A DNA stretch of 64,000 nt from Rhizophagus irregularis (lineage: Eukaryota > Glomeromycota > Glomeromycetes > Glomerales > Glomeraceae), in contig NC_089429.1 in the NCBI RefSeq assembly GCF_026210795.1, positions 5,084,001 to 5,148,000 of the forward strand. The letters are read 5' to 3'. A program made the translations under genes and the position numbers. The notes below the pieces were generated by a model. It was not told the origin of the DNA, searched no databases, and worked only from the letters and a program-made list of their open reading frames with translations. Positions 53,811 through 63,925 of the stretch are shown in pieces (within the stretch, counting starts at the first letter, position 1; each line of letters begins with the position of its first letter).

Positions 53811-54989
53811 GATATTTAATGTCATAATGCATCAATATTTATTAATAATTACATTTAATTATAAACTATAGAAATTCTTCGTTATAACTGAAAAAAAATT
53901 CGTTATAAAAAAAATCTGTTATATCGAAAGGCATTTTTATATAAGAAATTCACACACTTTACTTTGTACTACGTTATACAGTAAATAAATAGTAAACTTC
54001 ATTATATCAAGGTTTTTTTCATATTTAAAATCGGTACCACACTGTATGATCCGTTATATCGTGTTATTCGCTATATCGAGGTTCGCTGTAGAGAGGGGTG
54101 ACTGTATATGTCGTAGGTTGCCCATCTTTAACCTTTTTAAATAGGTTGTTGTAACATCTTTTCACCTCCGCCTTATTCTTCCATTTCTGAATCTTTGACG
54201 GACTAGCCTGAGTGTTAGTAGACGGTAATTTATGCCCAGTCACTTCGAAAACAGAATACATAACGTCTTTAACTCTAGACGTGAACGTCCCTCATATGCT
54301 TCTATGTTGTTGTACTAACTATTAAAAAAAAATGTTAGTATGAAATTTAATAAAATTCATAATTGCTTTAACTTACAGTCGGGGCAATTTTTTTTTCGAA
54401 AAAAATAATCCATTGATTTTTTTTGAACTGGCGCATAAATTCCGGATTTTCGTCTTTTAAATATTTTTCAGTAGCGAGTTTGTACTCGTCTTGCGAAGGA
54501 TAAACAAAATTTTCAAATAAAATTTTTGACACCTTCTTAACGAGCTTCTAATCAAACGAGGTTAGCATTTCAGGTTTACATTAAATAATATTCATCTTTA
54601 TTACCTTTACATACTCCGGATCTATTGTATTATTATTATTTTTGTTATTATCGTTGAGCTTTTTTTCTATGCTCGAGAGACGGGTTTCAAGATTTTTTTG
54701 TCCGGTGATAAGAACTTCAAGCTTAGAAATTATCTGCGAATTGGTTCTTAATAGTTTTTCTATTGTTTTTTTATTAACTTTAACAATAAAATATAATTTA
54801 ACTATATATTATATAATTTCTTTTATAAAGAATATGATACATATTATGTCATATATACCATCAACACTATCATCGGATATTCTCACTCGCTTCTCAGCTT
54901 CGCTACCCTCAGTACTACATTTTGAAAATCTTTCATTATCGTCAATTCTTCGTTTCTCGCCACGCTTTGTAGCCATTATGATAATAAAT

Positions 54990-55101
54990 TTGAAACGAAA
55001 ATATGAGAAAAAGGAGGAAATATATGAGAAAAAGGAGGAAATATATGAGAAAAAAGAGGAAATATATGAGAAAAAAGAGGAAATATATGAGAAAAAGGTG
55101 A
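54990..55101. repeat. 21-bp tandem repeat, about 5 copies
   Basis: The unit gagaaaaaggaggaaatatat is repeated from about 55000 to 55101 with minor changes (gagaaaaaagaggaaatatat). It lies just upstream of the accessory gene start, between the two divergent transposon genes, so it could affect their shared promoter region. The long frames it creates on both strands are repeat artefacts. Confidence 0.85.
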
Positions 55102-56119
55102 ACTAGAAAATTCGAAAAGGATGAGGAAAAAGGGGGAAATACATGAATCAGAAATTCAGAAAAAGAAGGCAAGCTGTCATAAGGTAATTTCCGCCATTCT
55201 ATACTAAAAAAGAAAAAAAACTTGCGAAATATTGCGAAAAATGAATGAACTAATGCGAAATATTACGAAAAATGAATGTACTAATGCAAAAATTTTGCAT
55301 CGTGATATTACGAAAAAATATTGTAACACTTTCATAAGAGAACTTTAAAAAAAAACTCTCGTAAAAGCACATAATACAATCGAAATATTAATCAAATCCA
55401 ATTTATAAAAAAATAACATGTTACACATGTTGGGGCTTTTATGCATGGAAAAAAAAAGTTGCAGCCAGTGAACTCATTTGGCTGATCAGATTGATAGTGA
55501 TCTTGAGCGCTTATAACCTGATTATCGCATAAATTTGTGGCTGATCATCTGTCCATTATTGTAAAAGTGATTTGCCGTGTTAAGCCAATAAATTTGCGGC
55601 TGATTATCAGATGATTAGCCGATTGAATAAGCCATCCGAATTCTTACAGCCCGTTACAGCAAATTCAAAATATGCGAAACACTCAGCACTTTTGCTGTCA
55701 GATTCACTTGGCAGGTTGCCGGCAAATTGAAATAGTAAATAAAATAATAAACAATATTTATATGGTACATCATAGACTTGTTACATTTATTTTTAGATTT
55801 GCCAACCCACGAACTTGGCAAGTTCCCGACAGCAAAATTGCTGAGTGTTTCGCATATTTTAAATTTTGCTATAATGCGTAAAATTGCGAATGATTCCGCG
55901 ATATTAGCCACCAGATTCTTACAGCCAGTTCCATTCATTAATGCGTAAATTTGCGTAGTCGTGTCTATTCAAATAACTTAATCAATTGTAATCCATTCAA
56001 TTAATTCATTAAATTTTTACAATGAATTTGCAATATAATTTTATTAGCACATATAATCTTATATAAATTAAATAGTGAATTGATACTTTTCATCAAATTT
56101 GACGCGTTAATTTAGTAAC
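55102..56119. other. Divergent promoter region of the Plavaka-like transposon
   Basis: No gene. It contains gcgaaatattacgaaaaatgaatg repeats (55220-55300), gctgattatcag-type short inverted repeats (55480-55620) and the fold-back element at 55661-55867. The accessory gene start (54976, minus) and the transposase start (56120, plus) flank it. Confidence 0.55.
55661..55867. mobile_element. Small fold-back element, about 207 bp
   Basis: The arms of about 65-70 bp are inverted copies: aatatgcgaaacactcagca...ttgctgtc at the left faces gacagcaaaattgctgagtg...cgcatatt at the right, with a 65-70-bp A+T-rich centre. The arms differ by a few substitutions. It has no coding capacity. The target duplication is not clear. 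Confidence 0.75.
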
Positions 56120-59099
56120 ATGAGTTTCAAATGCCCCCTTTGTATGCGAATATTCAGTCAACGCTTTGCATATACTCAACACGCCCAAAAATGCTTAAAA
56201 AATGTAGAAGTAGAAGTAGAAGATGATGATGATAATAATGATAGTGAAAAATATAGCAGTGAAATGGATACAAGAAGTAATCTAAGTAGTGAATATGAAA
56301 ATGATAAAGTTGAGGTAATTATGTTATTCCAGATTATTCTTTTTAAAGAAAAAGCTCAAATTATACTAACTCATTTTGGTTTATAATTTTAGGTGGATGA
56401 TGATAATAATGTACAAAATATGTCATTTGACAGTATTGGAAGTGCAATATCAGAGATGAGCCTTGAAGATAGTAACTTTGAAAATATATTAGATTCATCT
56501 GAAGAGCCTGAAATTTTTGAAGAACCCAAAAATCTCAATACCAAAACTTGCACAGAATTTCCTAATGATGCTTATAAAGATCTAATGTTATTAGTAACGA
56601 AATATAAAATAAACAATAAAGGTGGTAATGAAATAATACGTTTTTTTAATAAACATTCAAATCTTACAGAATCACCATTACCAAAAAATATTGAACAGGG
56701 ACTAGCATTTATGAATAATATGAAGTTTTCTAATTTAGAATTTAGTAAAGTTCTTATAACAAAACATAAGGATAAAGATTATTTTCTTTATTATCAAAAC
56801 TTAATACAGTGCATCAAAAATATCTTAACTGTTCCTGACATAACACAAAATTTTGCGCTATCTTACGAAAACTATGAGGTAAATAGTAAATATTAGTTAA
56901 TTCAATAATTTAAATAATATTTATTTTAATTTATTTATATTATTTTATAGTATAATAGAGAAAGTATTTACAGTGAACAAAACACTGGAAAATGGTGGAA
57001 AACTACGCAAGAATCCTTACCTACTGGTTCCAAATTATTATCAATTATTTTATATTCAGATGCAACAACTACAGATACATTAGGAAAAAGTCAATTGCAT
57101 CCAATATATATTTCATTAGGCAATATCCCAATATGGCGTCATAATAAACAGGATGCAAAGCAACTTTTGGGATATTTACCAATTTTAGAAGCTGCAAATA
57201 AAGATCTGGTTCGTGATACCTTTCATAAATCTTTACGTCATTTACTAGAACCAATTATTTTATTAAAAGATGGTATAGACCTTTTTATAAATAATGAAAA
57301 TACCTGGTTTTATCCTAGAGTTTCAACTATTATTGCAGATTGGCCAGAAGCCGCAAGTTTTTGTTTAGTTTATAAATCCTCCAATTCAAGCCTTCCATGT
57401 CACTCCTGTTTAATTAAAAGGGACAATCTTGCAAATATAAACTTATCGGTTAATGATGTAATACTAAGAACTCATGATGAAATGCATAAATATTTTGAAA
57501 ATGATACACAAAAATCTGTTTGCATAGAATCTGTACCTAATTTTTTTGGGATTTGCCGTAAGTATGCAAAAGTAGAAATAATTATAATAACATATATATA
57601 TATTAATTATAAATATTTATATTATCAAGGAATATAAATATCTACTTGGCTACTGTTCCTGACAGAATGCATCATTTAGATTTGGGTTTATTTCGTTATC
57701 AAATTATCTTCACGTGCGATATCTTAAAATTGCAACATGTTAATGGTAATAAATTAGTTGAAGAAGTAGATTGCCGTCTAGCAGCAATTCCACGTTTTCC
57801 CGCCATTAAAATTTTTTCCAATGGACTGCAGTCAATTGCAAGATTAACTGCTAATGAATATCGAAGTTTGATGAAAGTCATGATATTTGTTATTGATAAT
57901 TTATATGATGAAAATAATAACGAAGTAGATAATTTTGTAAATAATGATGATCTTGTGAAATTGTACGAATATTGGAATGAAATGTATATTTTAAGTAGAT
58001 ATGAAGAATTTAGTGAAAGTGACTTGGAGAAATTTAATATATGTATTAAAATTTTAGTAAAATCGAAAATTTAAATTAAATAAATTAAATTAACATTTAA
58101 ATTTTAGGATGCAATACATAGATGGGCGCGGATGTTTGTCAAGGCTTTTAAATTTGTTTCTCCTTCCAATTTGAAGTTGCCTAAATTGCATTCATGGGTT
58201 TATCACATTATTGACTCAATACGATCTTATGGCGCAATAAATGGCTATACCACAGAAACTTACGAAAGTCTCCACAAATATTTCGTTAAAATACCCTACC
58301 GAATTAGCAATAAAAAAGATGTCGAACCTCAGCTTTTACAAACTGTAAGTATTTGGAAATTTATTTATTGTATATATTTATTATATAACTTAAGATGGAA
58401 ATTAAATTAATAGATAAAACGTCAAGCAATATCTATTAGAATGTCTCAACATTCAGTGAATCCAGCAAAAACACCTCGCACTTGTAAATTTTCTGCAAGA
58501 CTCTTTGATTTCTCTTTACAAGATGCAAATACATTTTTTAATGAAAAAAAAGATTCCGTAGACAATAAAATGCAGACCGGTTTTGCTAGATTTATAAGTT
58601 GTCTGGATTCATATCTAGATTTACTTGATGGGTTCACAATTATTGGTGAAACCCGAATAAACATATACGGATCGGTAACACTGGAAAATGGTGCCATAAT
58701 GCGTGCCACAAACAGGTATCATAATAAAGTATGGTTTAGCGACATAGCTATTTCAATGGATTCTGAAGAATCAAATGATTATATATCAGACAAAGGACTT
58801 TGTTATGGACAGGTATTTTTCCAATTTATGTAATAATTTATTATAAAGTATTAATAAATATTTATTATTTATAGGCCTTATTGTTAGCAGAAGTATTAAC
58901 AGACCCACCGCTAAATCTCGCATTAATTCAATGGTACGATTTTAAATCTAAAAGGAACCCATATTTATATGGATGTCCTCACTTAAAATTGATAGAATTA
59001 TATAACTTTGTAGCTATAGAGTCTATACATGGTGTCGTTCACATAGTACCCCGATTTGATAAACAAAATGAATATTTCGTAAATAAATATATTTTTTAG
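56120..59099 (+). CDS. Plavaka-type transposase
   Basis: Exons: 56120-56314, 56393-56878, 56951-57557, about 57630-58056, 58108-58344, 58414-58812 and 58875-59099, about 860 residues. Borders are GT-AG with matching phases, except the third junction, where the natural sites leave the frame one base short; this may be a frameshift. The N-terminus has a C-x2-C-x12-H-x3-C zinc finger (CPLCMRIF...TQHAQKC), followed by an acidic stretch. Exon 3 carries LLSIILYSDATTTDTLGKSQ and HPIYISLGNIP, the hallmark first catalytic-Asp region of Plavaka transposases, then LLGYLPIL and CHSCLIKRD. Exon 4 has TVPDRMHHLDLGLF with the second Asp region. Exon 5 has ETYESLHKYFVK and the last exon the C-terminal domain. 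It would cut and paste the element by binding the long terminal repeats. It is nearly intact, so recent activity is possible. Confidence 0.75.
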
Positions 59100-59202
59100 T
59101 CACTTGATATAGGAGTTTTGATTTATTTTAATAAAATTATATCCTTAAAGAATTTATGGTCACGTTTCCCATATCATAAATAAAATGCAGATTTATTTAT
59201 TT

Positions 59203-59410
59203 AATTATTAACAACACGGGTGTGACATAAATAAATCGTGACTGAAATTTGTGTTCAATTTGTGTTCAATTTGTGTTGATAATTCTGGTAAAAAATTATT
59301 AATTTTGGCCAAATTTCGTTAAATTTGTTAAATTTGTGTTGAGTTTGTGTTGAATTTGTGTTGCGTAATTTTTTATTTATCACAAGGGGATGATATTTAG
59401 TAATTGCATG
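59203..59410. repeat. Right terminal inverted repeat of the Plavaka-like element
   Basis: It is the reverse complement of 51930-52127. Shared blocks include aacacgggtgtgacataaat, gtgttcaatttgtgttcaat, ggccaaatttcgttaaat and tttatcaca(a/c)gggg. The copies differ by small indels (for example an extra tttgtgttga unit). Confidence 0.85.
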
Positions 59411-59630
59411 TACGACGTACAAGATTTTTTTTTATGATTTTTTTAAGAAATGTACGCAAAATATTTAATCAGAATATAATTGTTTTATTTTTAAATATGA
59501 TATATTGATGATTTTTTTTTTAAAAAAAAAAATTGATTTTTTTAAAATTCAATAGAATGTGCTAATAATAAATTAGTTTATTTTTAAATATAATATATTG
59601 ATATTTATATTTAAATAACCAAAACATGTA

Positions 59631-60919
59631 CAGTCACGTCCGAAAGTGACGCCCGATTTAAAATTAATGCCAAAAATGGCAAAACTTTATTGATTTTCAT
59701 TAAAATTCACATAAAAAATAATTACTAAAAATGGTTAATAATGTGTTGGCCCTCCCCTTGCTTCTAGTACTGCATTTATTCTTTGTGGCATTGAAGCAAC
59801 AACCTCTTCAAAAATGGAGCAATCCAAATTTTCCCATTCTTCACTTAGTGCAACTTTAAGTTCATCCACAGTTCTTGGAAAGACTTTACAACTCTGGATA
59901 TTGTCCTTTAACTGCTTCCAGATGTTTTCTATTGGATTTAGATCGGGAGAATTTGCCGGCCAATCAATAACCACAATTTTATTCTTCTTCAACCAATCCT
60001 TGGTTATTTTCGCGGTATGTATGGGTGCATTATCCTGTTGAAAAATTGCAGCCCTTCCTGTTAACTCATGAACTGTATGCTGAAATGGATACAGATATGA
60101 ATTTAGGATTCTAATGTAAGTATTTGAATTGATTTTTTCATTTCCTTCTTTATTTTCATCACAAAAAATTAATGGCCCTTTTATCCCTCCTGCAAAACAT
60201 CCCCAAACCATGACTGATTTTCGACCACTTTTAAAGATAGGTGTCAAGCATTCAGTGTTAAACCTTTCCCCTGTGTGTCTCCAAACTCTTATTTGTCGTG
60301 ACTGCTTGCCAATCTCAACACTTGATTCATCTGAGAAAATAACTTGTGCCCAATCATAAGCTGTTTTTTCTTTATATTTTTCACACCAACTAATACGAGC
60401 TAATGCATGCTTTTCTGAGATAAAGGGTTTTTTTGCAGCAACATGGGAATAAATTCCAACACTATGTAATGCTCTTTTAGCAGTTGTAAGGCTGCAATTT
60501 AAATCTAATGTATTAATGACTTCATGTAAAGGTTCGCGTCGATCTTGTGTAACTTTGTTTATGAGTGCATTTTTCTCATTATTATTGAGAGCAGGTGGAC
60601 GCCCCGATCTAGGTAAATTTTCAGTTTTCCCTGTCTTCTTGTATCTGTCAATAATTCTTCTTATTGTGGTGGGGTCACGACCAATTTTTCTTGCTATTTG
60701 TGCAGGGTTAAAATTCTCCATATATGCTAGTATTTTTCCTTTATCTTGAGAAGTTAACTCAGTTCTATGTGACATTATTTTTTTAACTTTGCAACGCGTT
60801 TATTAGGTTATGAAATTGTGAGAAAAACATTTAAAAATAAAAAAAAGGGGGTATAAATAATGTAAATTTTGTGTATCGTAACACCGTACAAAATCGGGCG
60901 TCACTTTCGGACCCGACTG
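59631..60919. mobile_element. Complete Tc1-type transposon
   Basis: It is 1289 bp, flanked by TA on both sides (59629-59630 and 60920-60921). The terminal inverted repeats start CAGTCACGTCCGAAAGTGAC and CAGTCGGGTCCGAAAGTGAC, and 27 of the first 29 bases match. The single gene is intact. It sits in A+T-rich sequence of the 12.3-kb insertion, just outside the Plavaka-like element. Intact ends, target duplication and gene point to a recent and possibly still mobile copy. Confidence 0.93.
59735..60775 (-). CDS. Tc1-type DD34E transposase
   Basis: The frame of 346 residues is uninterrupted, the usual length for the family. The N-terminal 110 residues hold two helix-turn-helix parts (SQDKGKILAYMENFNPAQIA, DPTTIRRIIDRYKKTG) with the GRPP hook between them. 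The catalytic residues are visible: Asp in VIFSDESSVEIG, Asp in FQQDNAPIHTAK, and Glu in NSPDLNPIENIW, exactly 34 residues after the second Asp. It would bind the terminal repeats of its own element and integrate at TA. The protein uses the standard code, has a single exon and shows no damage. The plus-strand open frames overlapping it are shadows. Confidence 0.95.
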   Translation of the reverse strand: MSHRTELTSQDKGKILAYMENFNPAQIARKIGRDPTTIRRIIDRYKKTGKTENLPRSGRPPALNNNEKNALINKVTQDRREPLHEVINTLDLNCSLTTAKRALHSVGIYSHVAAKKPFISEKHALARISWCEKYKEKTAYDWAQVIFSDESSVEIGKQSRQIRVWRHTGERFNTECLTPIFKSGRKSVMVWGCFAGGIKGPLIFCDENKEGNEKINSNTYIRILNSYLYPFQHTVHELTGRAAIFQQDNAPIHTAKITKDWLKKNKIVVIDWPANSPDLNPIENIWKQLKDNIQSCKVFPRTVDELKVALSEEWENLDCSIFEEVVASMPQRINAVLEARGGPTHY

Positions 60920-60921
60920 TA

Positions 60922-61217
60922 CATGATTTTTAATTATTTTTAATTGAAATCAAACTAAGATCTTTTTTTTTAAAAAAAAATTAAAATAAATTAAGTGATT
61001 TATATTTATATTTAGAATCATGATATTTATATTTAGATAATCCATATCCGCATGAGATTTAATTAATATGTTTAATGATGAAAAGTCTAATAAATTAAAT
61101 TTTAATTGAAACGAGAAATAAAATCAAACCAAAGAGGTATTGTTCAAATTTTATTTAAAGTGACATTTTACGACTTTCTTTCAAATTTTTACTCATCCCA
61201 AAATCAAATTACTAATA
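60922..61217. other. Gap inside the TIR insertion, nothing supportable
   Basis: An A+T-rich stretch with atatttatatttag repeats near 61000-61040. It probably includes the promoter of the Myb/SANT-like gene; no motif is certain. Confidence 0.4.
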
Positions 61218-61872
61218 ATGCCTCGCCACACACGTCGTCGTTCCCACTATAACGTCCATTGGAACTAAGCTATGATGGACGAACTTGTTGATATACGCCG
61301 AGACAGAAACTGCGCCTACCACAATATTAATGGTAGAAGCCGCCAAGATTTTTGGGACTCTGTTGCCAATAGGTTCATATGACTAATATCTATAATTTCT
61401 TTAAGAAAGAATTTAAATTCAAATTAACCAATCCATTTAATTGAATCAGAATAAATAGAATATTTCGAACGAGGGTTTCTGGGCAACAGTGCAGCCAAAA
61501 GTGGAGGAACCTCGTCAGGGATTACCATGTAAGTAAATAAATAACATTACATTCATATAAATTAAATGTATTTACCGAATATTCAAACTGATTTTGATAT
61601 TTAGAACTATGTCCTTTATCGTAATGGTAACCTTGGGCAGCGGCTGTGGACGCGTACCGGCGTAAGATATTATCGCGAATTTAGAACGAGATTTTGGGAG
61701 AGGCCGGGTAATTATACTATAATAAAATTTATAATTAATATTTACGTTCATGTTTTAAATTTGATAAATTTGATCAATTTTAGTCACGCGTGATGATCGT
61801 AGGGCAAGGAGAAACTTACCTACGTATCGTAAGAAGATAATTATTTTTATTTTTTTATTATTTATTAAGTGA
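61218..61872 (+). pseudogene. Myb/SANT-like DNA-binding protein, one stop
   Basis: Small exons are about 61218-61378 (MPRHTRRRSHYNVHWN, in-frame TAA, AMMDELVDIRRDRNCAYHN, SRQDFWDSVANR), about 61468-61528 (NEGFWATVQPKVEEPRQGLP), 61605-61707 (NYVLYRNGNLGQRLWTRTGV, YYREFRTRFWERP) and 61784-61872 (TRDDRRARRNLPTYRKK to TGA). The spaced Trp residues and the MMDELVD...FWDSVA...W pattern fit a trihelix Myb/SANT fold; such proteins are common second genes of DNA transposons. The stop at 61266 replaces what looks like a Tyr codon, and the first junction is uncertain. It is the only gene that appears to belong to the 12.3-kb insertion itself, so it may be that element's DNA-binding partner (inference). 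Confidence 0.55.
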
Positions 61873-62215
61873 GTAGCTAGGCCCAGTCCGTACCAAATAT
61901 CGGCTGGAGACTCACGTTTTTTTGGGCTGTGACTGATACTGACGTCCACGCCGTACAGCCTGGGTACTATTTTATAAAATAGTAGCGAACAAGTATCAAA
62001 TGTGTATTTTTTTTATTAAGTTATAATAAAAATTAGAATTTACTTTAATTTTTAACATAAAAATTGTAAATAATAAAAAATTCGTAAATAAAAATAAATT
62101 TGCTTTCCCAAACTTAAAAAAAAAGGTGTTTATATAAAAGAAAAGGTGTTTATATTATTTTTGATTATTCAATAGTATCACATGCCCCTTGTATACGTTC
62201 TACTGCATATGCAGT
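61873..62215. other. A+T-rich gap, nothing supportable
   Basis: No conserved frame. A duplicated word aaaaggtgtttatat occurs at about 62123 and 62140. The minus-strand frame at 61755-61949 is a shadow of the Myb/SANT-like exon. Confidence 0.45.
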
Positions 62216-62715
62216 TTACAATCTCGTAAATTTTTGAAATATTTCAACCGTAATATTACGCAGGTTTACAGTTTCGTAAATTTTTGAAATATTTTAACCG
62301 TAATATTACGCAGGTTTACAGTTTCGTAAATTTGCAGAATATTTTGATCGTAATATTACGCAGGTTTACAGTTTCGTAAATTTTCAAAATATTTTAACCG
62401 TAATATTACGCAGATTTACAGTTTCGTAAATTTTCGAAATATTTCAACCGTAATATTACGCAGGTTTACAGTTTCGTAAATTTTCGAAATATTTTAACCG
62501 TAATATTACGCAGGTTTACAGTTTCGTAAATTTTCAAAATATTTCAACCGTAATATTACGCAGGTTTACAGTTTCGTAAATTTTTGAAATATTTCAACCG
62601 TAATATTACGCAGGTTTACAGTTTCGTAAATTTTCGAAATATTTCAACCGTAATATTACGCAGGTTTACAGTTTCGTAAATTTGCAGAATATTTTGACCG
62701 TAATATTGCGTAAAT
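62216..62715. repeat. 50-bp satellite at the right end of the TIR insertion
   Basis: Ten consecutive 50-bp units, each gtttcgtaaattttcgaaat...cgtaatattacgcaggttta with a few substitutions (for example ttttcgaaa or tttgcagaa). The words cgtaa and ttacg are palindromically arranged and match those at the left end. Such subterminal arrays are typical transposase-binding regions. Degenerate units continue to 62871. Confidence 0.92.
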
Positions 62716-62873
62716 CTTACGATATTGAAAACTTACGTAATATTTAACCGTAATATCACATAAATCTTACGAAATTGTAAACTTACGTAATATTTTGAAA
62801 TTTTTCGAAATATTATGCCATAAACTTTCGTAAACTTACAAAATCGTAAACTTACGCAATTTTTCGCGCTATA

Positions 62874-63925
62874 AAATTTCCTAATGTAATATTAAGAGAA
62901 AATGGAAAAGATATTGAAATACCAATAGAATATGAAAATAATGACGAAAATATTAATGACAATAATGATAGTGATGATAGTGAAGATGAAGATAGTGAAA
63001 ATGAATATGAAGAAACAAGTGAACGAGAAATATATTTAATAAATAATGAAGAAAAAGGACATATTATAGAGGAAAACTATTAGGTCTTGGCCATAATAAT
63101 GGAGAGACATTAAAGATGCACAAAGATTGGACAGACGAAATAAAATATAAAGATTTAGAGAGATTACAAGAGAAAGAATTAAAAGATTTAGTTAAAGAAT
63201 ACGAAGATATTTGTATATATGGGGATAAGAAAATAAGTAAAACAAATATAGTAGAATGCAATATAAGGTTGAAAGATGAAACGCCAATAAATCAAAAAGC
63301 ATATAGAGAAAGTACAGAAAATAGAGAAATAATAAAAAGAGAAATAGATAAAATGTTAAAAGAAGAGATAATACAAGAATCATGTAGTCCATGGTCGTCA
63401 CCAGTAGTAATAGTAAATAAGAAGACAGGAGATAAAAGATTTTGTATAGATTTTAGAAAAATAAATCAAATGACGATAACAGACGCATATCCCTTACCAA
63501 GAATAGATGACTTATTAGAAAAATTTAGAGTAGCAAAATGGTTTACAACAATTGATTTAGCAAGTGGATATTGGCAAATAGAGATGAAAGAAGAAGATAA
63601 AGAAAAGACAGCATTTATTTGTAGTCAAGGATTATACGAATTTAATGTTATGCCATTTGGGTTAAAAAATGCACCGGCAATATTTCAAAGAACAATGAAT
63701 AAAATATTTAAAGAATACTTAGATAAATTTATGAACGTATATATAGATGATATTATAATATATTCAAAAAATTGGGATGAACATTTACAACATATAAAGA
63801 TAGTATTAGAAGAATTGAGAAAAGCGAATATGATGTTAAAATTAAAGAAATGTGAATGGGCGAAAAAGAATGTAAAATATTTGGGACATATAGTAGGAAC
63901 AGATGGATTAAAACCAGATAATAAG
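62874..63925 (+). pseudogene. Ty3-type reverse transcriptase, split by insertions
   Basis: It continues the protease frame (KFPNVILRENGKDIEIPIEY, then an Asp/Glu-rich linker), reaches a TAG at 63081 and resumes one frame over (GLGHNNGETLKMHKDWTDEI). The reverse transcriptase follows the standard Ty3 order: ESCSPWSSPVVIVNKKTGDK, RFCIDFRKIN, YPLPRIDDLLE, WFTTIDLASGYWQIEM, KTAFICSQGLYEFNVMPFGL, NAPAIFQRTMN, then the catalytic YIDDIIIYS and KKCEWAKKNVKYLGHIV. After GLKPDN the coding is cut at 63926 by a fold-back element. RNase H, integrase and the 3' LTR lie beyond the window, if present. The catalytic motifs themselves look intact. Confidence 0.9.

Larger units (their letters stand above)
52753..54104. 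mobile_element. pogo-like element inserted in the accessory gene
   Basis: The left end is CAGTCCCCTCTCGATATAACG and the complement of the right end is CAGTCACCCCTCTCTACAGCG, with further ...CGAAC...GATATA similarity. TA lies on both sides (52751-52752 and 54105-54106). Deleting it with one TA exactly restores the minus-strand frame of the accessory gene. The CAGT...CTC-GATATAACG end and TA target are characteristic of pogo/Tigger elements. It has no transposase. Its interior instead holds the microexon/intron-like array (52928-53570) and a small inverted-repeat element (53640-53810). Confidence 0.85.
52205..54976 (-). pseudogene. Accessory gene of the Plavaka-like transposon, disrupted
   Basis: Exons on the minus strand are 54976-54859 (MATKRGEKRRIDDNE, basic nuclear-signal-like start), about 54777-54605 (IEKLLRTNSQIISKLEVL, coiled-coil; frameshift near 54672), 54547-54377 (YPSQDEYKLATEKYLKDENP), 54314-54105 (frameshift near 54295; VFEVTGHKLPSTNTQASPSK), 52752-52587 and 52519-52205. 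A pogo-like element (52753-54104) splits exon 4; its removal with one TA restores the frame at QPTTYMSLIIDKLRK. The last exon has an acidic tail with a DGAAN-type pentapeptide repeat. Introns have GT-AG borders and matching phases. The function is unknown; its position as the second gene of the transposon suggests a DNA-binding or regulatory accessory protein (inference). Confidence 0.65.
51930..59410. mobile_element. Plavaka-like (CACTA-related) DNA transposon, 7.5 kb
   Basis: Long terminal inverted repeats of about 200 bp occupy 51930-52127 and 59203-59410. Both contain (t/c)atCCCCTtGTGATAAAT near the outer edge, then repeated acacaaatt(c/g)aa words, aaatttaacgaaatttggcc, and gtcacacccgtgttgtta near the inner edge. 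Inside are two divergent genes, an accessory gene on the minus strand (52205-54976) and a seven-exon transposase on the plus strand (56120-59099). The outermost bases and the target duplication could not be fixed. A pogo-like element sits in the accessory gene. The transposon is itself inside the 12.3-kb TIR insertion. Confidence 0.8.
50576..62871. mobile_element. 12.3-kb TIR insertion inside the Ty3-type element
   Basis: The left end is TAGTGCGAAAAGTTGCGCAAG... and the complement of the right end is TAGCGCGAAAAATTGCGTAAG..., continuing AGTTTAC on both sides (about 24-25 bp of terminal inverted repeat). It is flanked by TA (50574-50575 and 62872-62873). Removing it plus one TA joins the retrotransposon frame as EII-KFPNV. 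Subterminal zones on both sides are packed with cgtaatatt/tttcgtaa words. After removing the nested Plavaka-like and Tc1 elements about 3.5 kb is its own sequence, including the Myb/SANT-like gene at 61.2 kb. No transposase of its own is visible, so it is probably non-autonomous or decayed. The superfamily is undetermined. Confidence 0.8.

Noticed and set aside
54642-55172. Long open frames on both strands around the 21-bp repeat
   Set aside because: They consist of repeat-encoded Lys/Glu or Phe/Leu/Ile runs and overlap exons of the minus-strand accessory gene. No independent gene is supported.
62216-62715. Regular 50-bp repeats considered as a CRISPR array
   Set aside because: There are no unique spacers; the whole 50-bp unit repeats. 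The genome is eukaryotic and the array is the subterminal repeat of a transposable element.
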